DNA from: Limnephilus marmoratus
Lineage: Eukaryota; Arthropoda; Insecta; Trichoptera; Limnephilidae
Reading direction: 5' to 3'
Assembly: GCA_917880885.1 (NCBI GenBank)
Contig: OU862912.1
Coordinates: 46,983,117-47,047,116 of the forward strand
DNA length: 64,000 nt
Shown here: positions 34,668 to 44,755 of the stretch, piece by piece
How positions within the stretch are numbered: the first letter of the stretch is position 1
How the letters are laid out: every line of letters starts with the position of its first letter
Notes under the pieces: model-generated
The model's input: only the letters and a program-made list of their open reading frames with translations
Database searches by the model: none
Told to the model about the DNA's origin: nothing
Position numbers and translations under genes: made by a program

Positions 34668-35665
34668 ATTCGGTCCCTCGTTGCTGGGGATCGTGACCAG
34701 TGGCGGCCGTAGTACATATCTAGGTACTAATAAAGAAGTTCCGTTAAAATGGAAACATATACAACACAGTTTAAAATACAATTTAAACAATACATTTCAA
34801 AAAATACTTTAGTAACACTGAAATAACAACCAAAGGAAGTTTCTCATCTGTACTTTTGTTCCAATTATGGGTCCTGTTTTCCCAATTTTCATTCGAACAC
34901 GAATTTCAAAAAATTCATATTAGTAGTTATTGCTTCGGAAATGTAAATGTCAAACGAAAATAAACCAGAGAAATGCAACAAAAAATAATAAATAAACCAT
35001 AAACAAACCAAAGTGGACTTACATTTATGATATCATGTCACACAAAGATTCGGTTGACATTTTGGATCGGAGTTATGCTAGCCTGCTGACAACTAATCAG
35101 CTAATCATTAATTATCATTACATAGTGACATACTTTGACTTGAAGAGAATAACGCGCGGAACATTCGTTAAAAATAGTAGCTCTGCTGTTAAATTGAAGA
35201 CAAAATGTGGACAAAAACATTACACATAAGCGTTCTTGTTTAACACGCCACAGAACGAACTGCTCCTTTCGATGTGGGGGCAAAATTCGGAACGGCGTTC
35301 GCGCTTTCGTAAAATTTGCAAGGAACCGTATGTACCCACGGTTTCGACTGTTCACGGGATTTGCTCACAAAGTAATAAGATTCTGGAACGCTATCAAAAA
35401 CGAACGGCTATGAAGATGGCCGCAAGGGCCAGCTCTCGTCGCTCTGAAAGATAGTGCGCGTAATAGGTACCTACCTATCTACTGTACGAGATCTTGAGAA
35501 AATATTATAACAATTTATAACCGAACCGCGTTTCGTATTATGATTTTCAATTTTTTTGGGAGCTCTCATGAACTAGCCGCCACTGATCGTGACCGCTACT
35601 CCAATTTCCGTGATGGACATGACTCCTCCACTTTTCGCGATTCTGTGCTGATTTGGTCTGGTCTG
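34668..35665 (-). pseudogene. RTE-type LINE 3' end interrupted by a hAT element
   Basis: Sequence 34668-34697 and 35594-35665 join into the same LINE tail seen at 31252-31350: CATGGTGGAC-type and TTGCTGGGGATCGT blocks on the plus-strand view, encoding HVHHGNWS and ending PQQ on the minus strand. Confidence 0.6.
34690..35593. mobile_element. 888-bp hAT element with perfect 8-bp target duplication
   Basis: Element 34698-35585, flanked by ATCGTGAC at 34690-34697 and 35586-35593. Both ends read CAGTGGCGGC inward, and similarity extends a few bases further (TAGT). No transposase recognised. The target is a LINE tail whose paralog shows the unbroken order. Confidence 0.85.
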
Positions 35666-36005
35666 GAGAGAAATCAACGAAAAAATCTGCATAAAGTGTT
35701 ATTTATGGAAAAATCATCTTACGATTTGTAAGGCTTGGGGTCAAACTTTAAAAGCCGTTTTCTTAGGCCCTGTGTCGCCGAACCAACTGAAATCTTGAAT
35801 TCTTATATAGTTCAAATTATGTTTTGAGGAGGAATCTTTGAAAAAATCTGCAAAAAGTGGCATTTGTTGAAAAATCATCAATCTTACCGGGTGAAATGTA
35901 AGGCTTGGGTTCTATCTTCGACAGGCGTTTTTTCCGGCTCCATGGTACTAGAAATTTCGGATTCTTACTAATAATTGTCTGAAGAGGAATCGTTGATAAC
36001 TAACT
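35666..36005. repeat. Imperfect tandem duplication, about 160-bp period
   Basis: About 35668-35770 and 35830-35940 share AAAAATCTGCA, GAAAAATCATC and TGTAAGGCTTGGG in the same order. Class unknown. Confidence 0.45.
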
Positions 36006-36010
36006 AACCA

Positions 36011-37975
36011 TCACGCCGTTTCCTCGCAGGGGTAGGCAAAGAGGACAGACCGCCAAACAACTCGGTCTTGGCACACACTCTTTGCCTCACTCACATCGTA
36101 CTTCATACATCGTCTCATACATGCTCTTCTATTATTCTGACTTTTGAGATGGCCCGACTCAAGTATCTGATTCACTTGATCGTGTCTTGTCTTCCTCGGG
36201 CGTCCCCGACTTCTACTTCCATTCACATTTGTGCCATTTATTCTTCTTACACTATTTTCTTCTTTCATTCGCTCTACTTGCCCAAACCATCTGAGGGTCC
36301 CTTTCTTGATCTTACTCATTATACTTACATCAGCCTTACGTTCTTTGCGGATATCCACATTTCTCGCATGATCATACATGGTTTTACCACACATACGCCT
36401 CAGGGATCTCATTTCAACAGCATTCAGTTTACTTTCATCCTTCCTCTGCCAGTTCCATGCCTCACTGCCATACATCAGGGTAGGTACCAGGACTCCATTG
36501 TGGACTGCTAGATTCGCTTCTTTTGACAGTTTTTTATTAGCGCCAACGGCTTTCAGTTCTCCATTAATGGAGTTACCTGCATTTACCCTTCTTTCAATAT
36601 CTCTATCAGCCTTCCCATCTCTCGTAAACATACTACCCAGATACCCAAATTCATCCACCTGCTCAAGTATTCATCATTCACCACTATATTGCACACTGTT
36701 TTCGTACTCTCTCTTTCAAACACCATGACTTTAGACTTACTTACGTTCATCATTAACTCATTCTTCATACACACTTTGTTCATCCTAGACTCGAGAGACT
36801 GTAGATCTTCCGTAGTGTTAGAAATCAGCACTGCATCGTCAGCATACAACAGGCAACATACTTTCAGATTACTCAATTTCGTGCCCAATCCCACCTCTTT
36901 CAATTCTTACATACAATTATCCATATATAAATTGAATAACCATGGTGACATTACGCAGCCTTGCTTAACACCTTTCGTGATGTCAAACCACCCCGTAAAA
37001 CCACCGTTCACCCTAACACATACAATGCTTCCCTCGTACAGAGACGCAATTGGCTGCATGAGAGTTGTATTCATTCCATACTTGAACAACACCTTCCATA
37101 GCTTTTTCCTATCGACTCGGTCGTATGATTTTTATAGATCAACAAAGGCGCAGAAGAGTTTCTGGTTTTTTTGCCAGAAACTTTTCAGTGAGCAAGGATT
37201 TTCATATGCAAGGAGAAAATCTGGTCCATGCATCCCCTTCCACTTATAAAAGCACCTTGCACATCCCATATTTTATCCTTTATTTCCAATCTCGCCCTTT
37301 CAATCAATATTCTTCCGTACAGCTTGCCGACCAAACTTAGCAGGCTATTAGCCCTATGATTCCCATATTCCATACGTGTCCCTTTGCATTTGTATAACGG
37401 CATGATTACAGCCCTTCTCCAATCTAATGGCGTGTAAACCTCCTCGAAAAGATTGGTTAAAAAGTTTGCACAACCATGTGAGAATACTATGGCCATCTCC
37501 GTTATTTGTTTTTGGGGTGTTATGCCATGTTGCGCTACCTCCTTCTTTAGCCAACGTTTCGGACATCAGTGTCCATCATGTCCACCTGTCCGAAACGTTG
37601 GCTAAAGAAGTAGGTAGCGCAACACTGCATAACACCCCAAAAACAAATAACAAAAATACTTTTGGCCGTGAAAATCTAAAAACGTATCTATGGCTATCTC
37701 CTTCCAAGTGTACGGCAGCAATATTGTCTAATCCAACAGCCTTACCATTCTTCATGCATTTAATCGATTTTTTTATTTCATTCATGCTGATTTTGATTAC
37801 ATTTACTCCGTCATAGTTCATACCCGATTCGCCGCAGGACTCACTATTCACAGGACTTCCTCAAAATATTTCATCCATCTCTCTTTTATTCTTTCGATTT
37901 TATCACTTTCAGGCTTCTGTTCTCTGGATCGCTCCGGGATCTTTTGACCTCCTTCCCAGGACTTTTTAGCAAGTG
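36011..37975 (-). pseudogene. Non-LTR LINE: linker, reverse transcriptase and C-terminus, broken
   Basis: Read from 37975 down to 36011: IKERWMKYFEEVL (about 37900), MNEIKKSIKCMKNGKAVGLDNI, CKLFNQSF..YTPLDWRRAVIMPLYK, GNHRANSLLSLVGKLYGRIL, GAFISGRGCMDQIF, VKQGCVMSPWLFN, catalytic YADDAVL (about 36829-36849), FGYLGSMFTRDGKADRDIE, LRRMCGKTM and GTLRWFGQVERM. At least four frame breaks, and a foldback inserted at 37501-37651. The clade is not assigned; the motif style differs from the other LINEs here. Confidence 0.8.
37501..37651. mobile_element. Snap-back palindrome inserted in the LINE
   Basis: Arms of 63 bp (37501-37563 and 37589-37651) are inverted repeats with about three mismatches, around a 25-base loop. 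Outer end GTTATTTGTTTTTGGGGTGT; inner end GCCAACGTTTCGGA. Transcribed, it would form a very strong hairpin. Confidence 0.75.
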
Positions 37976-38138
37976 AAGATTTTTTTGATGTTCTGAAATG
38001 TGGGAATATTTAGATAAGCCTTTCAGCAGTGTTGAAAACGGATTGTAATTTGTTGATTTGATATTTGGGAATACTTATATTCCGTCTAATAATCTAGACA
38101 CGAAACAACATATGTATTTACTTGCAATTTAGTCGTCT

Positions 38139-39071
38139 GTTGGCAGCAGGGCCGCTGACAGCCAATCTGGGCCCCAAGTCTAGTAGACTATACCGGGCCC
38201 CCCTCCCCACAAATTACCGGGGGGGGGGGGGGGGAGAGAAAACAATTAAAAATGTCATGCTAACCTGCTACTGCTAGGAATACTATTTCATTACCTTTTC
38301 TTATTTTCTAGTATCTTATACCATTATACCAATCATTCGAATTTAGCATAATTATTCAATGGAAATGTTTAAAAAGTTATGGTGAATACTCAAAATAAAA
38401 TACTTGGGTTTATTGTTTTAGGCTACTGTGTGTGTATTTAGACATTCTTCGTTGTTCATTATATCTTAAGGCTAAATTAAATTATTATAATATCAACGCA
38501 GATACGTTAGTAATGGAATACTAAATTGGAATATTTTTAAAATTATAAAAACAAATTGTAAAAACTCCACAAACTAACTAACTAACCATCACGCCGTTTC
38601 CCCGCAGGGGTAGGCAGAGAGGACAGACCGCCAAACATCCCTGTCTTGGCACACATTCCTTGCCTCGTTTACATTCATACAACGTCTCGTCTTCTCTACG
38701 AGAGATGGGAAGGCTGATAGAGATATTGAAAGAAGGGTGAATGCAGGTAAGTCCCCCATTAATAGTAACTCTATTAAGTCCTCCATTAATAGAGTTACTA
38801 TTAATGGAGGACTGAACGCCGTTGGCACGAACAAAAGCTCCACAAACTATAAAATAATAATATAGGAAAATAAAAATTGTCATCTACAATATTGCTTTTC
38901 TACTTTTCTTGTTTGCAAAGCTATTTATAACATCATCAATGTCCAAGTTTCTGGCCAGACCATTTTCTGATCATTGACTTTTATTATTAAAAAATCCGGG
39001 GCCCGTGATCCCGTCCGGGCCCCAAGTTTCAGACTTGGCTAACGTACCCTCTCGGCGGCCCTGGTTGGCAG
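38139..39071. mobile_element. 917-bp hAT element with perfect 8-bp target duplication
   Basis: Element 38147-39063, flanked by GTTGGCAG at 38139-38146 and 39064-39071. Ends read CAGGGCCGC inward. It carries a run of 14 G at about 38219 and a captured LINE 3' fragment at 38582-38830. No transposase seen. Confidence 0.85.
38582..38830 (-). pseudogene. LINE 3' fragment inside the hAT element
   Basis: The CCATCACGCCGTTTCC start and GGGGTAGGCAGAGAGGACAG stretch match the 3' end of the LINE at 36005-36090. A 55-bp hairpin (38756-38811, arms CCATTAATAGTAACTCTATT) lies within it. Confidence 0.6.
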
Positions 39072-39127
39072 ATTTCTACACATTGCTTTAATTTGCCTTG
39101 GTTAAAAGAACCCCGTGCTTACAGTTC

Positions 39128-39345
39128 TGCTCACTTGACTTTAAGGGAAAATTCAGCATCCAGATTGACACCCAGTAGTTTGATACATGTCTTTAGAGTG
39201 ATGCCACTTCTTGAAATAGTTATTGGGGAGTTATCAATGTTATTCTGACGTCTGCTTGTGGCGGTCCAGAGAAGCTCAGGATTCGATGGATTCAGTTTCA
39301 ATCTATTTGAGGTCATCCAGCGAGTAATTGGCTGTAGATTTATCT
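39128..39345 (-). pseudogene. LINE reverse transcriptase fragment
   Basis: Minus-strand MTSNRLKLNPSNPELLW, then ITLKTCIKLLGVNLDAEFSL: the block after YADD in CR1/Jockey-type enzymes. Short, truncated at both ends. Confidence 0.65.
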
Positions 39346-40004
39346 AGTTTTAGTATTGGAATACTGACCCGGGTGAAATTATTTCCCTCAGGGCCTCTCG
39401 TATATATAAAATTCATATTTGTTACCGTCAAATATCATTTAAGTAAAAATATAGACGTCATTTTGCTGTGTGATGATATTTTTTTCTATTGAAAACCAAA
39501 AATATTTTTTTTTTCAATCACACATCACTACTTATCCCATTGCTATGGGAAATATATTGTGATGGGTTGGAGTGATACGCGCGCTGTTTTGTGTGTTAAC
39601 ATGCTGCCAGAATGAGACGCAATGCTTACCAAGACACGCTAGACTATAAATAAGCTACTCTACTAACTACTCAGTTGCGATCTGTGATGGAAAAATATTT
39701 ATAATGTTCTTAATAGAAAAAAAATGCACAATGACAGCAAAAAAAATATTTTTAATGTTTTTAATAGAACAAAAAAATGCATCAGACAGCAAAACGACAT
39801 CCACATTTTTTACTACAAATATGCTCACGATCACCGATTAACAACCGTATCAGGTATGTGCTGTTACACTCTGTATAAGATGATTAAAATTATTGGTATA
39901 TATTATTACGGATAGGTTAATAATTCAATTGAACCACTAACAGCAATCATTTTCGATCAATCAGTCTCTTGGAAGTTGTCTTAGACTTTTCTCAGATGCG
40001 CAGT
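39346..40004. other. Intergenic with a family A scrap
   Basis: A short piece of the family A core (AAATTATTTCCCTCAGGGCC) lies at about 39377-39397. About 39700-39780 contains a direct repeat of AAAAAATATTTxTAATGTT-type words. Nothing else seen. Confidence 0.35.
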
Positions 40005-40150
40005 CGGTGACCGGACAACTTAGATTCAACTCAACTCAACACATTATGGGCTCTTTTTCAATTTTTTTTATAGCTTTTAATGACTTTTCAAAAAGATTTT
40101 GAGTCAACTTGATTTCTCTGATTTTGAGTTGACGTGAAGCCATGATGCCA
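40005..40150. repeat. Divergent relative of the 2362-2545 foldback
   Basis: Shares the order TTTTTCA, TAGCTTTTAATGACTTTTC, TTGAGT-type words, then CATG near GCCACATG, with the right arm at 2479-2556. Weak. Confidence 0.35.
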
Positions 40151-40931
40151 CATGTTTAGACCCATATATATGTGATATAAACGTTTTTCGTATGTAAAAA
40201 CATTTAAGTTCATCTTGAATTGAATAAAAGAGGCAGTGTTCGACATCAGATGAAAAATTACACTGGCGACGCTTGAGAGGGACCCAGACACGATGCCAAC
40301 TCAGCCACAGACCCGTCAATTGGTCATACATGTATTAGAACAAAATGTCTATTCTACATTCTACATAATCCATTTATTCACTTTCATAGTTTTAAAACTT
40401 GTTTACTTTGAAGTATTATGTCAGACAATTTAACAAAATAGCAATGTGATAAGAAAATGTGTTTATTTTTCAAAAATATAAGAAAAACTGTATAACATAA
40501 AACATCATATAATAACAATATAGCTTATAAAAGTAGGTACCATAAATATAAAGCATAACACAAAGTTGAATCAATAATAATAAAGAAATAATTTATAGAT
40601 TTTGGTAAAAGCCGACATGCTCAAAAATATTATCGATACAACACAGAAACGACACAATCCATTTTACATGCTTAGTAATATTTAAAAAAATGTTTATAGT
40701 GCAATAATATCGAAGTTTGCAGGTCTGAAATAAAAACTTACAAAAATAGAAATATAAGTAATAAAGCTGCAATTGTTTTTTGAGCAAAGATCCCTTTTTA
40801 AAACAAGACTGTAAAGCGGTCATTAGAAGAGCACCAAAATATCTAAATCATATTTTAACTTTCATTAGAAAAATGTAGAAAATCTATTTTTATAGAGTTA
40901 TATTAGTACGATTGAAAAAATAGTGGTCTTT

Positions 40932-41071
40932 TTATGCCAGTCCAATAGAGTCTATCAGTTCTTGCACTTTCTTGATGTACAGTTCCTTGGCTTCGTCAGA
41001 GGAAAGTCCCTTCTTGCCGTTCCAAGCTTCCCATTTAGCCTTGCCCTTGAAGTCAAACATTCCAGGCTTAT
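40932..41071 (-). CDS. Acyl-CoA-binding protein, gene 1, last coding exon
   Basis: Encodes the C-terminal half: [39 protein letters not shown], then IDSIGLA and TAA at 40934-40932. ACBP is a small soluble four-helix protein that binds long-chain acyl-CoA esters in the cytosol and moves them between pools. This exon holds the KGKAKWEAW block and the Tyr of helix 4 (LYIKKV) that contact the ligand in the family. The acceptor is TTCTTACAG|AT; the Asp codon is split with the previous exon. With exons at 42472 and 43624 it gives an 89-residue protein, normal for ACBP (86-90). Function is by family; lipid specificity is unknown. Confidence 0.9.
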
Positions 41072-41307
41072 CTGTAAGAAATAACACACAAATGATTGAA
41101 TACTTATTTATGTATTTATTGTTTCAACATAATTTTTATACGACAATAAAAAGATAAGAAAAATAATAAGGTGTGACTAAGGGGGTTCTTTGCTATGGCA
41201 TTGATTGATCATAAATTTAGTATCCGGCTGGCGGTGGCAAAAACATTGGGAATGTATGGCGAGCGATATGCTGAAATAGGCCAAATCCAAATGATCTTTT
41301 ATAGCTC

Positions 41308-41690
41308 ATGCGTGGATCCCACGGACCGAGTAGATGGGCGAGACAGTGCTCTCGGCCGAGTGCTCGGTACATGTAAACACATCACCGAATACTCGGCCGA
41401 GTAAAAGGGCCCAGACAGTCACTCAGACCCTGTTCTACTTACTAGGCCGAATGCCCACCCCTGCACTGATTCACTTGCCCACTCGGCAGGTATAAACATT
41501 CACTAGCTGCGTGCTTGCCTCTTTCACGTCACTCGCACCACGCTACCGTTTCCCGCGATTGACTGACTAACTCGGTGTCAAATTGAAAATTACGAGTAAA
41601 CACCGACTCGTCCATCCAACTCTCTCGGCCTAGTATCATTTTACTGTCTTGCCCATCGACTTGGTCCGTGTGATCCACACATAAGTCTGT
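41308..41690. mobile_element. TIR element in the ACBP intron
   Basis: The left arm (GTGGATCCCACGGACCGAGT, from about 41311) and right arm (complement ending near 41680) are imperfect inverted repeats of about 40-60 bp. The inner part repeats CTCGGCCGAG. No coding sequence. Confidence 0.55.
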
Positions 41691-41789
41691 TGGCCCCATA
41701 AAACAAATTTGACCGGTTAAATAAAAATAATACAATGCTAGGGGCCTTATATATATATATCATACAATACAGAATTGTATGATATATAT

Positions 41790-41970
41790 AAGGCCCCTAG
41801 CATCTCAGCACATATGAGACTCCTCAGGCTGAGTTGGGCTGGGCATGTACAGAGAATGACGGATACACGCGTCCCAAAAAGAATTTTGACTGGGCACCCA
41901 GGTGGAAAGAGAAAAGTGGGAAGACCCATGACTAAGTTGCCAACTCGGAATCTCCATTCCCGCTAAATCG
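41790..41970 (+). pseudogene. LINE C-terminal fragment in the ACBP intron
   Basis: Plus-strand LLRLSWAGHVQRMTDTRVPK, then RILTGHPGGKRKVGRP: the C-terminal block common to RTE-type LINEs. It lies directly beside the palindrome GGCCTTATATATATAT at 41745. Confidence 0.65.
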
Positions 41971-42471
41971 TGACAGATCATCGGTCAGAATTCTATCAGA
42001 AGCCCATATTTTCGTTAATCCTGGGGGGGGGGGGCCGCTAGAGAATTTCATGGGTAAAAATTTCTCCATAAATCTGTAAATATAGGCTATTTTCGCCTAT
42101 AAAAGTATTTGTTGCTTTATTCGATTCCGCCAGGAAATCTGTCATCCCGTCAATTCCGTTAGGCACAAAATTCTCCCATTTCGGGACACTCCAATCCGTC
42201 AGATATGACGGGAAATCCGGTTGGCAACACTGAGTGAGACGTGTAAGATTTGATATAAGTAGAGATTTTGGAAAGGTAAATCAATACACATTCCTAAAGC
42301 AGTTAAATTTATTATATTCAGTATTGTAGAGTTCTGCAACTGAGAGCTCCATAGTAACCTCTCTGTTTGCTAAATCTGTCGTTCAAGGCGAAGAGGGAGA
42401 GGTTACAATGGAACTATCAGCGGTACGCACACGTGAATTGCGCGTGCCCCTAATATTTATGATAAACAAAC

Positions 42472-42586
42472 CTGTGTTGCAATCACCAACTGAGCCCTGC
42501 TTGAAGAGCGCGTAAATCTCCAAGAGGTCAGCGTTTTCTGGAGTGGTCTTCAATTTCTTTACATTCTCCGCAGCTTGTTCAAATCT
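42472..42586 (-). CDS. Acyl-CoA-binding protein, gene 1, middle coding exon
   Basis: 115 bases, phase 0 in and phase 1 out. Encodes RFEQAAENVKKLKTTPENAD, LLEIYALFKQGSVGDCNT and the first base of Asp. It carries the family signature around YALFKQ..VGD, where the Tyr and Lys bind the CoA adenosine-phosphate. Acceptor TTTTACAG|AGATTT and donor ACACAG|GTTTGT are clear. Same length and phases as the exon at 49704-49818, showing that the two genes are duplicates. It differs in GS for the usual AT after the Gln, and in one Cys. Confidence 0.9.
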
Positions 42587-42679
42587 CTGTAAAAATCGAA
42601 ATATCAATCAATACTGATAAAATAAACTATTAATTATAAAATAATAATGATCGAGTGTGCAGAGGAAAAGAATTAGATA

Positions 42680-42848
42680 AGATTTTATATCATTGAAGAA
42701 GAAGATAATAATAATAATAAATCTAAACGAAATAAGGAAAAGAACAAGACACAGAAAAATAAAAAGGTAACGGTCACAACTTGGAATCGAACCCAGGATA
42801 TCTTGTCCTGCGACAAACGCCTCCAACTCAGCCATAGGGACCTATTTA
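42680..42848 (-). mobile_element. tRNA-headed SINE in ACBP intron 1
   Basis: On the minus strand the head has A box TGGCTGAGTTGGAGG and B box GGTTCGATTCC. The body follows, with a TTATTATTATTAT-type tail at about 42705-42720. The acceptor ends do not pair as in a tRNA. Confidence 0.6.
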
Positions 42849-42942
42849 TTTTAAGTAATTTTTGTTGATCCCGTATTTCAAATTCAAAATTAACAATATT
42901 ATCTTCAACTAATTTTTTCCATATTTTTGGCTGCTACCTGTA

Positions 42943-43153
42943 TCCCTTTGCGACCGGCTTCATGTGAGGGTGAGTTTGTCTTTAAAAAAATCTTGACAGA
43001 AAATAAATCTATTTTTGGGAACAAAACCGGTGTCGATCGACTTTCACGCGCACATGTTTCAACCAGTAAGTCGCCCGGCACCACGGGATCATAAAGAGCT
43101 TTACTGGTGGGGTCCATCAAAATTTGGAAATTTTTTGCCGGTCGCAAAGGGTT
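42943..43153. mobile_element. Small TIR element (MITE)
   Basis: The ends TCCCTTTGCGACCGGC and GCCGGTCGCAAAGGG are inverted repeats, about 210 bp apart. Target duplication unclear. The open frames on both strands across it are chance. Confidence 0.5.
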
Positions 43154-43623
43154 ATGATCATAAACAAATTTATTTACAACCAAACAGTGTCTTGGATCAA
43201 TTATGTGATTTTATTTACATGGGACACCTATTGACTTTTTCTAAAAGTGAAAATGAATATTCAATTTTAATTGGAATAACTTGTTTTAATAACTTCTGAA
43301 GGTTATACTATTATTAGTTTTATATTATTAAAAACGATTCAATCAATGCAAACCTTTTTGTCTCATTTAAAACCCAGAAAAAATTATGGGACCATTATTT
43401 ATAACATTACCATAAATTATAATGCAGAAAAAAGTTTTGCAGAGTAGGTAGGTACCTATCTGAATTTACAAATAATATGTATATTGGTGGAAAGATAGCC
43501 CCTTGAATCTATCCTGTTTTATTAGGTGTATTCTGGCATTTAAATCGAATGCATTACTTAGCAACGCCTTGTCCTTCTGGACATTGAAAAATATCTAATT
43601 CAATAAATGGATAGTTTACTAAC

Positions 43624-43666
43624 CTCGTTCAAAGACATCTTCTGTGATATGAGGATCTGTATTTAT
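43624..43666 (-). CDS. Acyl-CoA-binding protein, gene 1, exon with the start codon
   Basis: Acceptor TTATTTCCAG|ATAAAT, then a 28-base leader and ATG at 43638-43636 encoding MSLNE before donor GAG|GTTAGT. Five codons in the first coding exon, phase 0, is a typical insect ACBP layout. The start is chosen because it is the only in-frame ATG between the acceptor and donor and gives the normal protein length. Confidence 0.8.
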
Positions 43667-43950
43667 CTGGAAATAAGGTTAAGAATATATAAACAAATAA
43701 CACGCTTTTATCATCAATCGGTCTAATAAGCAAAATAAGAATAATAATTTTATGGCTTATTAGGACTGAAAGGTCAATGTCAACTTTAGCCTAGAGTAGC
43801 GGAAGTATTAATTCGAATGTATCAATTGTGAATGTATAAAAGTGGCGATTAAATGAAAATATTAATGAATGTACCGTATTAATGAAATACTGACAGCAAA
43901 TTGATGTTTTATGAACTAAACTAATTAGATAATAAAATATGACAACTCAC

Positions 43951-44010
43951 CGGCGAATTAGATTGGAACGCGACAGTCGCGACACGAGATAGGTATGAAG
44001 TTAGTAATTT
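43951..44010 (-). other. Probable 5' non-coding exon of ACBP gene 1
   Basis: A strong donor GCCG|GTGAGT lies at 43951/43950 on the minus strand, about 285 bases upstream of the coding exon. The preceding sequence is GC-richer (GTCGCGACTGTCGCG). The 5' limit is not defined; no TATA box is clear. Confidence 0.45.
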
Positions 44011-44213
44011 AGTGCAGGGCGGCCTTTAGCAGAATAGCGGAGAATCATTCCCAACTTCAAAACAATCAATCGTACCAACATTATGACAACCAGTTCAAAT
44101 AAAGGTGGGCAATTCAAACAATATATTTCGGTGTTACATAGATTTATTTGGTACAGTAAAAAAACATAATAAAAGTTCGACCTAGAATTCTTGTGGATGA
44201 TTAATATATTAGT

Positions 44214-44347
44214 TTATGTGTATTTAGCGGATAATTCTGCAATTTTAGCTATGTAGGCTTCTTTAGCAGCATCTTTGGAAAGTCCCTTCTTGTCCAGCCA
44301 CGCTTGCCATTTGGCCTTGCCCTTCAGGTCTAACATACCAGGTTTGT
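44214..44347 (-). CDS. Acyl-CoA-binding protein, gene 2, last coding exon
   Basis: Encodes [40 protein letters not shown] and AKYT, then TAA at 44216-44214. The acceptor TTTTTTGCAG|AC splits the Asp codon exactly as in gene 1. It has the same KGKAKW block and helix-4 Tyr, so it should bind acyl-CoA. It differs from gene 1 over the last ten residues and lacks the extended IDSIGLA end. It lies just upstream of gene 1 on the same strand, with only about 200 bases between, so transcription of gene 2 must end close to the gene 1 promoter. Confidence 0.88.
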
Positions 44348-44530
44348 CTGCAAAAAAAATAATAATATTGTAACCATCTTTTACGGAACTACCTATATTA
44401 TTTTAATGTGTTAACCTGTAGTCATGGCTTAAATTTTGATAAAAAAAAAGGTTATAATGAGATTACTGGAAACTTTTTACTAAGGTATTTTAAATTTCAT
44501 GTAATTTATTCCGCCATTGTAGCATAATGG

Positions 44531-44700
44531 TTAGGGAACGTACCCATACTACGTGACACGTTTAGGGGGGGGGGGGGTCTTCAAAATGTCACGCTCCATA
44601 CAAATGAGCGGCGGGTTGCTTAGGATTTTGGTCACCGGGGGGGGGGGGGGGGGTTAAAAATTGCAAAAAGTTGGTCACGTAGTATGGGTACGTTCCCTTA
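44531..44700. mobile_element. G-tract MITE (Harbinger-like), copy 2
   Basis: Element 44534-44697, TTA on both sides, ends GGGAACGTACCCATACTACG inward. Two long G runs (about 13 and 17). Confidence 0.75.
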
Positions 44701-44755
44701 CGAATGTAATACACTGAGTTGAATTGTTGTGGTTTATTTATGAGCATATTTAATA

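Larger units (their letters stand above)
41072..42471. other. Intron 2 of ACBP gene 1, filled with repeats
   Basis: Contains a TIR element (41308-41690), a small AT palindrome (41742-41805), a LINE tail (41790-41970) and a fragment related to the hAT MITE at 63562 (41997-42120, sharing AAATATAGGCTAT and TCGCCTATAAAA). Confidence 0.7.
42587..43623. other. Intron 1 of ACBP gene 1
   Basis: Holds a SINE (42680-42848) and a small element with 17-bp inverted ends (42943-43153; TCCCTTTGCGACCGGC on the left, complement on the right). Confidence 0.6.

Noticed and set aside
34411..34812. 133-codon gene
   Set aside because: The frame crosses a defined hAT boundary at 34698 and has no domain.
36068..37816. 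Several plus-strand Ser/Thr/His-rich open frames
   Set aside because: They are the complement of the minus-strand LINE, whose RT motifs are clear.
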